DNA of 64,000 bases from Arthrobacter rhizophilus (GTDB lineage: Bacteria; Actinomycetota; Actinomycetes; Actinomycetales; Micrococcaceae): positions 1-64,000 of the forward strand of contig NZ_JAPFFT010000001.1 of assembly GCF_026241105.1 (NCBI RefSeq). The letters are read 5' to 3'. Shown here one piece after another: positions 54,101 to 62,215 of this stretch. Each line of letters opens with the position of its first letter. Position 1 is the stretch's first letter. The translations under genes and the position numbers were made by a program. The notes under the pieces were generated by a model. That model was given only the letters and a program-made list of their open reading frames with translations, did not search any database and was not told the DNA's origin.

Positions 54101-54934
54101 CTATCCACGAGGGGTTTCGGGTTGCCGGGTGCCCGCGGGATTGACCAAGACAAAGAACAATTTCCCCCGAGTGGAAGCTCCGGCCAGGATTTCTGCCTGT
54201 TGCGGATTCGCGGCGACAACCACGAGGCCGTCGGACTCGTTGGTACCTAACCACTGGCTGGCCTTGCCTCCATGTGCAGACGTCCACAAAACCGGGACGG
54301 CCGCAGCCAGGAGTTCGGATTTCTTGCCGGGCCCTTCAAATCCATCAGCGGCCGTGAGCACAACGTTGACCAACTGGCCCGGGGAAACAAGCTGGATTGA
54401 AGCGGGATCGGCCATGCGGAGTGGAACGGCTGCTGTTGCGGGCGCGGCGCCGGTCAGCAGACCCGGACCCAGGAATTGGGCGTCCGTGGGGACCTGCCCT
54501 TTCTGGAGAGGTGAGGCAAGCTGCTTCCCCCTGTATCCAATGCCAGAGGCGAGTGCCCCGGCGGGAGCTCCGCCGGGAAGAACTTCAAGAGGTTTGAGGT
54601 CGGAATCTGCCAAGGTGGACCCGGCCGGAAGATCCCTGGCCGCGGCGAGAACCGTCACCCGTTGTTCTGAAGCAGGAGTCAGCTGGTGGACCACAATCCC
54701 GGCGGCGACACACAGCAGGAGTGCCACCACGAGGCGGCGGTTGCGGTTCAGCCAGCTGCCCAACTTGTGGTGCTTGGAATGCACCGGGGGAGCGCCAGGG
54801 GCGCGGGCGCCTCGTGGAAGAGCCAGAATATTGCGAGGGCTGGCATTTGTGACCGATGCGAGGCGGTTATTGCCTGGAATCGAAGAAGACCCCGCTGGTT
54901 TGGGGCCTTGGGATGCAAACGGGGTAGCTGGCAT
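54101..54934 (-). CDS. SAF-domain (CpaB/RcpC-like) protein
   Basis: 277 residues. A disordered N-terminus, one transmembrane helix (about 67-85), then a SAF domain starting Val-Leu-Ala-Ala-Ala-Arg-Asp-Leu-Pro-Ala-Gly-Ser, followed by an RcpC/CpaB-like region. CpaB proteins are periplasmic parts of Flp/Tad pili. The Flp pilin and prepilin peptidase lie 53 kb away. TAGCGT lies 6 nt before the ATG: probably leaderless. Convergent with the small charged protein gene. Confidence 0.75.
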   Translation of the reverse strand: MPATPFASQGPKPAGSSSIPGNNRLASVTNASPRNILALPRGARAPGAPPVHSKHHKLGSWLNRNRRLVVALLLCVAAGIVVHQLTPASEQRVTVLAAARDLPAGSTLADSDLKPLEVLPGGAPAGALASGIGYRGKQLASPLQKGQVPTDAQFLGPGLLTGAAPATAAVPLRMADPASIQLVSPGQLVNVVLTAADGFEGPGKKSELLAAAVPVLWTSAHGGKASQWLGTNESDGLVVVAANPQQAEILAGASTRGKLFFVLVNPAGTRQPETPRG

Positions 54935-55019
54935 GCTGCCACGCTAACCGTGCCAGTAGTCCGGCGACAGGGCCTTAATGAGCTATGTGGAAAAGCGGAA
55001 TCAAGTGGAAAACCGCAAA

Positions 55020-55283
55020 TCAGCTGGCGGCAGCCGCCGGAACCGACGCTGGAGCCGGGGATGCCGCTGGCACAGAGGGACCAGCCGAGACGGTGCTTCC
55101 CTTGGAGTCCCGGGAGTCCGTGCGGTAGAAGCCCGATCCCTTGAAGACGACGCCCACGCTGTTGAATTTCTTGCGCAAGGATCCTTGGCATTCGGGGCAG
55201 TCAGACAAAGAGCTGTCTGTGAAGGCCTGAACAATGTCAAAGGCATGGCCGCAGTCTCTGCAGGCATAGGCATATGTGGGCAC
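55020..55283 (-). CDS. FmdB family zinc-ribbon protein
   Basis: 87 residues. A putative zinc ribbon with Cys-x2-Cys (Cys-Arg-Asp-Cys) and Cys-x2-Cys (Cys-Pro-Glu-Cys), then an Ala/Pro/Ser-rich tail. GTG 55283 gives the canonical Met-Pro-Thr-Tyr-Ala-Tyr start and proper distance to GGAGGAGGA; a TTG two codons earlier is too close to that site. Role as a regulator is presumed from the family name only. Confidence 0.88.
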   Translation of the reverse strand: MPTYAYACRDCGHAFDIVQAFTDSSLSDCPECQGSLRKKFNSVGVVFKGSGFYRTDSRDSKGSTVSAGPSVPAASPAPASVPAAAAS

Positions 55284-55441
55284 TGGCAATCCTCCTCCGG
55301 GACGAAACTACAGGTCCTGTGCTGCATTTGCGGATTGTTCTATCCATTAGCAGTCCAAGGGCCTGAGTGCCAATTCTATCATCCGACATCGGAGTCTCCA
55401 CCAAGGAAAGTGGTGGAGGAACAAACTGCCCGAAGGCCGGT

Positions 55442-56047
55442 TCAGCCGGCGCGGGTTAGTCCGACGACGCGGCGGGGGGTGAGTGCCTCTGGGACGGGCT
55501 TGTCGAAAGGTTCGGCAGGGATGGTGCCTGCCGGCAGGACCTCATCGTCATATACGACGGCGATAGTCGGGGGACGCTGTCCGTTTGCGTCCAACTTGTC
55601 GAGGAGTCGGTCGTAATATCCGCCGCCCTGGCCAATGCGGTTGCCGCCTTCGTCGACTGCCGTAGCCGGAAGGAAGATTCCGGCCGCATCCCTGACGACG
55701 TCACTGTCGAATCGTTCGCCTACGGGCTCATCAATGGGGGCATACCTTGAGCGGGCAAAGGTCGTCTCCGGGGTCCAATACACCCAGCTCAGGCGCCGCT
55801 CCGGTTCACAGACCGGAAGAAGAATCCTGTGCCCAACCGCATGGAGCGCTTCAAGCAGGGGCATTGTTGGCGGTTCGGCTGCCACCCCCACATAGGCGGC
55901 AAAAGTCGCCTGTTTCCCGTGGGCAACAGCATCGGCCCATGAGAGGCCACGGCGGGCAATGCCTGTTCCGGCGTCGGCGCGCTGCTGTACTGTCAGGGCG
56001 CGCCGCCGGTTGCGGTTCTCCTGACGGATATCGTCTTTCAAAGTCAC
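55442..56047 (-). CDS. 5-formyltetrahydrofolate cyclo-ligase
   Basis: 201 residues. Recycles 5-formyl-THF to 5,10-methenyl-THF with ATP. The family signature Gly-Gln-Gly-Gly-Gly-Tyr-Tyr-Asp-Arg-Leu-Leu (about residue 140) and the basic N-terminus are present. GTG start with GGAG 7-10 nt upstream. Divergent from galU, as in many actinobacteria. Confidence 0.94.
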   Translation of the reverse strand: MTLKDDIRQENRNRRRALTVQQRADAGTGIARRGLSWADAVAHGKQATFAAYVGVAAEPPTMPLLEALHAVGHRILLPVCEPERRLSWVYWTPETTFARSRYAPIDEPVGERFDSDVVRDAAGIFLPATAVDEGGNRIGQGGGYYDRLLDKLDANGQRPPTIAVVYDDEVLPAGTIPAEPFDKPVPEALTPRRVVGLTRAG

Positions 56048-56163
56048 TTTTGCTCCAGTTCTTCCGTCTGCCTGGCGCCGGGGATGTTGGGGAACGTCGG
56101 TCCCTCTTTCCTCCGTCGGCGTACTTTTGCCTAATGTCCAGTTCCTTCCGTTAGATTAGTCCG

Positions 56164-57075
56164 GTGACTTCCAATAGCTGCGCTAGCGCTGTCCGCAAAG
56201 CCGTAATCCCCGTTGCGGGGCTCGGTACAAGATTCCTGCCTGTCACCAAGGCGATGCCCAAGGAGATGCTCCCGGTAGTCGACAAGCCGGCCATCCAATA
56301 TGTTGTCGAAGAAGCCGTGAGCGTGGGCCTCAATGACATCCTCATGATCACGGGCCGCAACAAGCGCGCATTGGAGGACCACTTCGACCGCGTGCCAGCC
56401 TTGGAAGCGACCCTGGAGGCCAAGGGAGACACCATCAAGCTGGACTCGGTTCAGGCTACTAGCAACCTCGGTGACATTCACTATGTTCGCCAGGGTGATC
56501 CCAAAGGCCTGGGCCATGCGGTGCTGCGCGCAAAGCAACACGTCGGCTACGAACCTTTCGCAGTCCTCCTCGGCGACGACCTCATCGATGCGCGGGACAC
56601 TCTCCTCAGCGACATGATTGAGGTCCAGCACAAGACCGGTGGATCCGTGGTAGCCCTCATTGAGGTGGAGCCGTCCCAGATCAGCGCCTATGGCTGCGCC
56701 GACATCGAGGACATCGGCGAAGATGGCTACGTCCGCATCAAGCAACTTGTGGAAAAGCCTTCTGTCGACGAAGCTCCCTCCAACTTGGCCGTGATTGGTC
56801 GCTATGTGCTTCACCCCTCGGTATTCGACGTTCTCGAGCAAACCGAGCCTGGCCGTGGAGGAGAGATCCAGCTGACGGATGCCCTCCAGGTTCTAGCTGC
56901 CGGCGAGGGCGAAGGCAGCGGTGTCTACGGAGTGGTCTTCCGGGGTCGCCGGTACGACACCGGAGACAAGCTCAGCTACCTTAAAGCCTGTGTCCAGCTG
57001 GCATGCGACAGTGAAGACCTCGGACCCGGCTTGCGCGAGTGGCTGCCGGGCTTTGCCGACAGTCTCAGCAAGTAG
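56164..57075 (+). CDS. galU: UTP--glucose-1-phosphate uridylyltransferase
   Basis: 303 residues. Makes UDP-glucose. The N-terminal Pro-Val-Ala-Gly-Leu-Gly-Thr-Arg-Phe-Leu-Pro-Val-Thr-Lys-Ala nucleotide loop and Pro-Lys-Glu-Met-Leu-Pro-Val-Val are diagnostic. GTG start (GTGACT) with TAGATT 6 nt upstream: probably leaderless. Followed after 6 bp by the acetyltransferase. Confidence 0.96.
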   Translation: MTSNSCASAVRKAVIPVAGLGTRFLPVTKAMPKEMLPVVDKPAIQYVVEEAVSVGLNDILMITGRNKRALEDHFDRVPALEATLEAKGDTIKLDSVQATSNLGDIHYVRQGDPKGLGHAVLRAKQHVGYEPFAVLLGDDLIDARDTLLSDMIEVQHKTGGSVVALIEVEPSQISAYGCADIEDIGEDGYVRIKQLVEKPSVDEAPSNLAVIGRYVLHPSVFDVLEQTEPGRGGEIQLTDALQVLAAGEGEGSGVYGVVFRGRRYDTGDKLSYLKACVQLACDSEDLGPGLREWLPGFADSLSK

Positions 57076-57081
57076 TTCCTC

Positions 57082-57702
57082 ATGTGGGGATCGGCCATTT
57101 GGCCGGTGACGCTTGAATGTGGCGACCTCATTTTGCGGCCCATTCGCTACCGGGACAAGAAGGCATGGACCGAAGTCCGCTCGCGCAATAGTGACTGGCT
57201 CGCCCCTTGGGAAGCCTCCAACCCGGCCCCTGGTGGCCGCCTGCCGAACTACCGGCAGATGGTGGCTTCCCTCAACCTCCAGGCCCGGCAGGCGAGTGCC
57301 CTTCCTTTTGTCATCACGGAACGCATTCCGGGGTATCACGAGCCAAGGATTGTAGGCCAGTTGACGGTCTCTTCCATTGTTTGGGGATCAGCAATGACCG
57401 CCACCCTTGGCTACTGGGTAGATCAAGCGCGGGCAGGGCGCGGGATTGCTCCCACCGCGGTTGCCCTAGCGACCGACCATTGCTTCGCGACCCTCGGCTT
57501 ACACCGCATGGAGATCAACATCAGACCCGAAAATGGGCCGAGCCTGCGCGTTGTTGAGAAGCTTGGATTCCGTGACGAGGGGCGCCGTGAGCGTTTCCTT
57601 CACATCAATGGAGAATGGGCTGACCATAGAAGCTTTGCCCTGACCTCGGAAGAGGTCCCGGGAGGCTTGCTGGCTGCTTGGCTTGGGCATGAAGCCAATT
57701 AG
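57082..57702 (+). CDS. RimJ/RimL-type GNAT acetyltransferase
   Basis: 206 residues. Acetyltransf_3-like GNAT: Leu-Ile-Leu-Arg-Pro-Ile-Arg near the start, acetyl-CoA loop Gln-Ala-Arg-Ala-Gly-Arg-Gly-Ile-Ala, and Val-Val-Glu-Lys-Leu-Gly-Phe-Arg-Asp-Glu-Gly near the end. Sits where rimJ-like genes sit in the actinobacterial galU locus. Substrate unknown. Confidence 0.88.
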   Translation: MWGSAIWPVTLECGDLILRPIRYRDKKAWTEVRSRNSDWLAPWEASNPAPGGRLPNYRQMVASLNLQARQASALPFVITERIPGYHEPRIVGQLTVSSIVWGSAMTATLGYWVDQARAGRGIAPTAVALATDHCFATLGLHRMEINIRPENGPSLRVVEKLGFRDEGRRERFLHINGEWADHRSFALTSEEVPGGLLAAWLGHEAN

Positions 57703-57809
57703 TCCGTTTGGGTGAATGACTGTCATAAATCCATTGATTTGCCGACTCTCGGACGACACACCGCGGGGAATGCGGTGGCCCCTGCGAATTTGCTTCTACG
57801 GTTTTGATT

Positions 57810-58736
57810 GTGGACTTCCCTCTCAGCAGCTCAGTGATATTGGTGATTGCTGTGGCGCTGTGGATCGTTTGGGTTGCGCCATACATGTTGCGGAACCGCC
57901 GCCTGCACGTCCAGGTAGCCGGTGACGTGCCAGCGGATGACAGTGAAGATGACGCTCACGAACTGCAACCCGGGGTGGTTCTGTCAATTGCCCCTCGGCA
58001 GGAGAAAGCAATGGAAACCATGCAGAGCACCGCAACCGCATTGCCCAAGGAATCCGCCGGCTCCGGCGAACGGCGTGATGCTGCAACGGATCCCTCGGTC
58101 TTCAAAGTCAGATACGGGCGCTGTGCCCTTGCCCTTGCTGGCCTTCTCCTGCTGCTCACTGCGGCCGTTTCCGGCGTCCTGCGTATTTTCGACCTTGTTT
58201 CGGCTTGGCTGCCGTTGGTCTCTATAGTTGGTGTCGTTGGAACTGTCTTCCTTCTCCGCCGCCTGGCCATCAGGGACCGCAGGGCGAAGATGAACGCGGC
58301 CTTCCGCAACGCCATGGGTCCCACCGTTGAGAATCCCGGCACAACCACGAAGGCAGCGGACCGCCCGGCGACCAAGATTTTCGATGCGGAAGCCCATTCC
58401 CGCGAAACGAACCGCCTGACCGCCGTCGAACTTCGTCAAGCCGCGCTCAACGTTGCCGTCGCCGCTGGCGATAACACCGTCCGTTTTGCAGACGGGGCCA
58501 AGGACGCTGAGTGGCAGCCGGTCGACGTGCCCAAACCAACCTACGTTGACGCTGCAAAGGCCCCGCGGCCGGCCCCGGAACCCCTCGATTTGCCTGAGGC
58601 TCCCAAACCCCTCGGCAGGCCCACGTTGAAGCAAGCCAGCGCCCCGTCCGCTGGCCCCGCGATCCAGGCACAGCCCGTCAAGCCTCAGAGCGCCCTCAGC
58701 AACCTTGACGACGTCCTCCAGCGCCGCCGGGCATAG
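57810..58736 (+). CDS. SepX/GlpR-like actinobacterial membrane protein
   Basis: 308 residues. One N-terminal helix (about 6-28) is followed by Pro-Tyr-Met-Leu-Arg-Asn-Arg-Arg, a soluble loop (30-105), two close helices (about 108-155) and a long Pro/Ala-rich soluble tail. This layout and position, right after galU and a RimJ-type gene, match the division-associated membrane protein called SepX in Streptomyces and GlpR in Corynebacterium. The match is by context and topology, not alignment. GTG 57810 has TACGGT 7 nt upstream (leaderless); a TTG 6 bp earlier is possible. Confidence 0.6.
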   Translation: MDFPLSSSVILVIAVALWIVWVAPYMLRNRRLHVQVAGDVPADDSEDDAHELQPGVVLSIAPRQEKAMETMQSTATALPKESAGSGERRDAATDPSVFKVRYGRCALALAGLLLLLTAAVSGVLRIFDLVSAWLPLVSIVGVVGTVFLLRRLAIRDRRAKMNAAFRNAMGPTVENPGTTTKAADRPATKIFDAEAHSRETNRLTAVELRQAALNVAVAAGDNTVRFADGAKDAEWQPVDVPKPTYVDAAKAPRPAPEPLDLPEAPKPLGRPTLKQASAPSAGPAIQAQPVKPQSALSNLDDVLQRRRA

Positions 58737-58742
58737 CCGCGC

Positions 58743-59543
58743 ATGACTTCCGTCTGCGTAGCAGGTGGCACAGGGCAGGTGGGCCGTGAAGTCGTCCGTT
58801 TGGCGCTGGACGCCGGACTCGACGTGACGGCACTGAGCAGACGCCCGCCGTCGGGCACGTCAATGGCCCATCACGACGGCGCCCGCTACTTTCAGGCGGA
58901 CGTCACCACTGGCGCTGGCTTGGCACAGGCGCTGCAAGCGGCCGACGTCGTGATCGACTGCCTGGAAGGCCAGTTCGGCAAAGCCCGCAAGAATTTCGCC
59001 GACGGCGGTGCGCGCCTGCTCGCCGCGGCCACCGGTGCGGGTGTCCGCAAGGCGGTCCTCCTCTCGATCATCAACTGCGACAAGAGCAATGCCGCCTTTT
59101 ATGTGTCTAAAGCCGAGAAAGAACGGGTATATGCGCGGTCGGCGCTTGAGACTGTCGTAGTGCGGTCCACCCAATTTCACAGCCTCGTGGCGGCGGTTTT
59201 CCAGACCGGAGCGAAAGTCCGCCTTATTCCGGTCTTCAAGGGCGCGCGCTTTCAAACGATTTCGCCTTCTGACGTGGCTTCCGTGTTGCTCGCCGAGGCC
59301 TTGGCGGAGCCTTCGGCAGTCCGGCATCGGACTCGGACGATCGGCGGGCAGGACATCCGGACCATGCGTGAACTCGCTGAGATCTGGCGAACGGCTGCGG
59401 GCCGCGCCGGGCGGATTGTGCAGGTTCCGTTGCCCGGGGCGATGGGCAAATTCCTTCGGAGCGGGCTGAATTTGGTCCCAAGCGAGCGGACCGGGACGGA
59501 CACGTTCGAGTCCTGGTTGGCAAAGCGCCAAGATAGTTTGTAG
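58743..59543 (+). CDS. NAD(P)-binding (NmrA/atypical SDR) protein
   Basis: 266 residues. Rossmann loop Val-Ala-Gly-Gly-Thr-Gly-Gln-Val-Gly-Arg at the N-terminus. The active-site Tyr-x3-Lys of classical SDRs is replaced by Tyr-Val-Ser-Lys-Ala-Glu-Lys, as in atypical members that bind NAD(P)H as sensors or reductases. Starts 6 bp after the SepX-like gene. Substrate unknown. Confidence 0.85.
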   Translation: MTSVCVAGGTGQVGREVVRLALDAGLDVTALSRRPPSGTSMAHHDGARYFQADVTTGAGLAQALQAADVVIDCLEGQFGKARKNFADGGARLLAAATGAGVRKAVLLSIINCDKSNAAFYVSKAEKERVYARSALETVVVRSTQFHSLVAAVFQTGAKVRLIPVFKGARFQTISPSDVASVLLAEALAEPSAVRHRTRTIGGQDIRTMRELAEIWRTAAGRAGRIVQVPLPGAMGKFLRSGLNLVPSERTGTDTFESWLAKRQDSL

Positions 59544-59574
59544 CCTAGGGGCACTGGCACCACGCGGTTGACCA

Positions 59575-59650
59575 GGGGCTATAGCTCAGTTGGTAGAGCG
59601 CTTCGTTCGCATCGAAGAGGTCAGGGGTTCGAATCCCCTTAGCTCCACCA
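59575..59650 (+). tRNA. tRNA-Ala (anticodon CGC)
   Basis: 76-nt cloverleaf: 7-bp acceptor GGGGCTA/TAGCTCC, D arm GCTC/GAGC, anticodon stem CTTCG/CGAAG with loop TTCGCAT (anticodon CGC, decodes GCG), T arm AGGGG-TTCGAAT-CCCCT, and encoded CCA. Its 3' part is the likely attachment site of the element to the right. Confidence 0.97.
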
Positions 59651-61475
59651 TATTGACCTTATTCGAACCATCGACATCATGGATGCCGTCGAGTAAGTCC
59701 TTCACGGTCACCAAAAGGGAACCACCAGATCTGGTGGTTCCCTTTTGTGTGTCACTGTGGGCCGCGTGGTGCGTTTGCGCGCGTTCGAGAGCCTCGGACC
59801 GACTTGCCCCGGCCATGAGTGCTTGGTGGCCTTCGTGAGCGGCAGCCAGCGTCGCAACGGGTTCGGCCAGTAGCGTCCCTATTATTTCTTCATCTTCATC
59901 TTCGACGAGGACTTTGACGAATATTGCTTGGTTGAGTTGGCGGCCTTCCTGGTCGCTGGCGGATCGGTAGAGGGCTTCCGGATCGGCTAGCAGGTCGAGG
60001 TAGGTTTCGAGGTGCCGTGCTCCGGCTTCGAGGTTGGATTCGACGCTGTTGAGCTGCTCGCGGACCCTGGTGCGCTGGCGTTCAATTTCGGTCAGGCGTG
60101 TGCGGATCTTGTCCTTGGCGATTGTGCCGTCGGCGGCGAGATCAAGCAGGTTCTCTTCCTTGGAGTCGCATTCCTTCAGGGTGGCGGCAAGCTGCTTTTG
60201 GAGGAGCAGATTGGCGGTTTCCTTTTCGCGGAGGGCCTCGCGGATCCGGGTCCGGGCGAGGTCGACAAAGTCTGGCGTGAATTGGAGCTTGCCGTATTCA
60301 CGGATCATGGCGTCTTCGAGTCGTGCGGTGCTGATGTGGCTGGTGGAGCAGTCCTTGACTGTTCGGCCGGCGCAGAAGAAGTAGAAGTATTCGTTGCCGC
60401 TTCGGCCGATGGAGCGCTGGATGACCATGCGGTGGACGATGCCTCGTTTGTGGCAGTTGTCGCAGTACAGGGTGCCTTTGAGGTAGTGCTCGTGCACGCG
60501 GCGCCGTTCCCCGGCCACCCCGCGGCTGTCCAGTAACCGCTGGACTTTGTCGAAGAGTTCGTCGGAGACGAGGGCTTCGTGGCGTCCGGGATGTTCGGCT
60601 CCATCGAGGGTGATGATTCCGCAGTAGTAGCGGTCGCGGAGCAGCCTCGAGAAGTACGTTGGGGCAATAGCCCTGGACGGACGCTTGGCACTTGGCTTGG
60701 TCGTGAGACCGCGGTCTTCCATGGCTTCGGAGAGGTCGGCGAAGGTGTAGTTGCCGGTGGCGTAGAGCTCAAAGGCTTGCCCGATGAGCGGGCCCCGGAT
60801 TTCGTCAACCGCGACGGAGCGGATTTCCCGTCCTTCGAAGTACTCGCGGACGTTGAGGTAGCCGACGGGAGCACGGCCGATCGTGCCGCCCTTCTTCGCT
60901 TTTTGGGCCATCTTGTATTTGATGTCGGCGCCGTCTTCGGCGGAGCGATATTCATTGAAAGCCGCGAGCAGGCCGTGCATGAGCTGGCCGACGGGGCTGG
61001 CGTCGATGGACTCGGTGGCGCTGATCAGGGTGACCCCGCGCTTTTTGAGGTCGGCCATGACGATGGCGTCGTCGGTGCGGTTTCGGGCGAAGCGGGAGAG
61101 TTTGTAGACCACGACGTAGTCGACGTCCCGGTCTGCCCTGACCCGACGCAGCATTTCCTGGAAGGCCACGCGCTTGGTCATCTCCGTTCCGCTGCGGCCT
61201 GGTTCGATGTACTCGGTGACGACTGTCAGGCCCATTTGTTCGACTTTGCGCAGGCAGGATTCGCGTTGGGCGGGGATGGAGATGCCTTCGGGGTCGTAGT
61301 CGGTGTTGACTTGCCCTTTGGAGGAAACGCGGAGGTAGAGAACGGCTCTGGTGCCCGGTGGGGCGTCTTCGTTGATTGCCGTGAAAGCCAGATCTTCGGA
61401 GTCCGCCCGGTCGACGATGTCCAGGACCATGGTGTCGGTGTCGCGGTACGCGCTCAGTGGGGCTATTGAATTCAT
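59586..61475 (-). CDS. Large serine recombinase (integrase) of the element
   Basis: 629 residues. The N-terminal resolvase domain has the catalytic Ser in Tyr-Leu-Arg-Val-Ser-Ser-Lys-Gly-Gln and the Arg cluster in Lys-Leu-Ser-Arg-Phe-Ala-Arg-Asn. The recombinase domain is followed by a zinc-ribbon (Cys-Asp-Asn-Cys and a later Cys pair) and a coiled-coil stretch (about 420-500). Start ATG 61475 with CCGGAGAA upstream. The last 21 residues are antisense to tRNA-Ala, and the coding region crosses a perfect palindrome at 59713-59746. Catalyses integration/excision. Confidence 0.9.
   Translation of the reverse strand: MNSIAPLSAYRDTDTMVLDIVDRADSEDLAFTAINEDAPPGTRAVLYLRVSSKGQVNTDYDPEGISIPAQRESCLRKVEQMGLTVVTEYIEPGRSGTEMTKRVAFQEMLRRVRADRDVDYVVVYKLSRFARNRTDDAIVMADLKKRGVTLISATESIDASPVGQLMHGLLAAFNEYRSAEDGADIKYKMAQKAKKGGTIGRAPVGYLNVREYFEGREIRSVAVDEIRGPLIGQAFELYATGNYTFADLSEAMEDRGLTTKPSAKRPSRAIAPTYFSRLLRDRYYCGIITLDGAEHPGRHEALVSDELFDKVQRLLDSRGVAGERRRVHEHYLKGTLYCDNCHKRGIVHRMVIQRSIGRSGNEYFYFFCAGRTVKDCSTSHISTARLEDAMIREYGKLQFTPDFVDLARTRIREALREKETANLLLQKQLAATLKECDSKEENLLDLAADGTIAKDKIRTRLTEIERQRTRVREQLNSVESNLEAGARHLETYLDLLADPEALYRSASDQEGRQLNQAIFVKVLVEDEDEEIIGTLLAEPVATLAAAHEGHQALMAGASRSEALERAQTHHAAHSDTQKGTTRSGGSLLVTVKDLLDGIHDVDGSNKVNMVELRGFEPLTSSMRTKRSTN
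59713..59746. terminator. Perfect palindrome 63 bp downstream of tRNA-Ala
   Basis: 34-bp uninterrupted palindrome with AAAAGGG on one side and CCCTTTT on the other, a terminator usable from both directions. It would end the tRNA transcript, and it lies within the recombinase coding frame. Confidence 0.75.
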
Positions 61476-61578
61476 TGCTGTTCTCCGGTTAGGCCTCTCA
61501 GACAATAGCTCGATGTGCGGAGGAATGGAACGGTGTTCTTTGGCTTCAATGTTCTTACCGAAATCGACCCCCGTGGAG

Positions 61579-61601
61579 GTTATTCACATCCTGTGGATAA
61601 C
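61579..61601. promoter_or_regulatory. Inverted pair of DnaA-box sequences
   Basis: TTATTCACA (61580-61588) faces TGTGGATAA (61592-61600, TTATCCACA on the minus strand) with 3 bp between: both fit TTATNCACA. Located between ardA and the recombinase gene. Could be a DnaA-controlled site or part of an element replication origin. Confidence 0.55.
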
Positions 61602-62215
61602 TATGTGTTGAAGACATAGATGATGCCGTTTCTGCCTTCAATGACTTCCCACGCTTGTTTGTATTTTTCCCAGATGCACGAGCGGTCAAAGTCCAGCGGG
61701 CAGTCGATGCCCTGCACGGCCTTGAATTCCTCCAAAGCTTGGCTCCAGCCCATGGATTCCAGGAACTCGTCGAGGCAGATCTCGGCGTCGGCGTATTCAG
61801 CGACGAAGTATTCTTCGAATTCGGTGAGGAGGGTTTCGTCGTGCCGTCCGCCACCGTGTTCCATGGCGTAGGCGACGAAGGCCTCACCGTACTCGGCGAT
61901 GCCGCGCCCGATGGTGGAGATTTCCGTGAGTTCGTCGCCGAGGTAGGGCCCGTAGCCGTAGAATCCGATTTTCTCCTCGATGAACCAGCCCGGTTCACCT
62001 GGAGCCGCCGAGCGGAGCGCCGGCGAGGCTTCCATGAACGCGTCGATCTGTGCTTGCATTTCCTCGGGTGTTTGGTCGGCCCGGATCCAGGCCGAGTGCC
62101 GCACGTTGGCCAAGTAGTCGGCAGCCGAGGTGATATAGATCCAGGGGCTTTCGTCGGTGCTGTGTCCGCGTTCCGGATCGGAGCGTCGTGGTGCGAGTTC
62201 CTTCGTGTGTTCCAT
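61601..62215 (-). CDS. ardA: Antirestriction protein, ArdA family
   Basis: 204 residues, strongly acidic. DNA-mimic inhibitor of type I restriction enzymes. Trp-Ile-Tyr-Ile-Thr-Ser-Ala-Ala-Asp-Tyr at about residue 25, the Gly-Phe-Tyr-Gly-Tyr-Gly-Pro-Tyr-Leu-Gly-Asp-Glu-Leu region and the acidic Glu-Phe-Glu-Glu-Tyr-Phe-Val-Ala-Glu-Tyr helix follow ArdA. It overlaps the upstream replication-relaxation gene by one base (TAATG). Protects the incoming element on entry into a new host. Confidence 0.8.
   Translation of the reverse strand: MEHTKELAPRRSDPERGHSTDESPWIYITSAADYLANVRHSAWIRADQTPEEMQAQIDAFMEASPALRSAAPGEPGWFIEEKIGFYGYGPYLGDELTEISTIGRGIAEYGEAFVAYAMEHGGGRHDETLLTEFEEYFVAEYADAEICLDEFLESMGWSQALEEFKAVQGIDCPLDFDRSCIWEKYKQAWEVIEGRNGIIYVFNT

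Noticed and set aside
50700..54287. A 1195-codon open frame on the minus strand opposite the helicase-like gene
   Set aside because: Low-complexity, Arg/His/Gln-rich translation with no family features; the plus-strand protein shows clear DUF4011 and helicase motifs.
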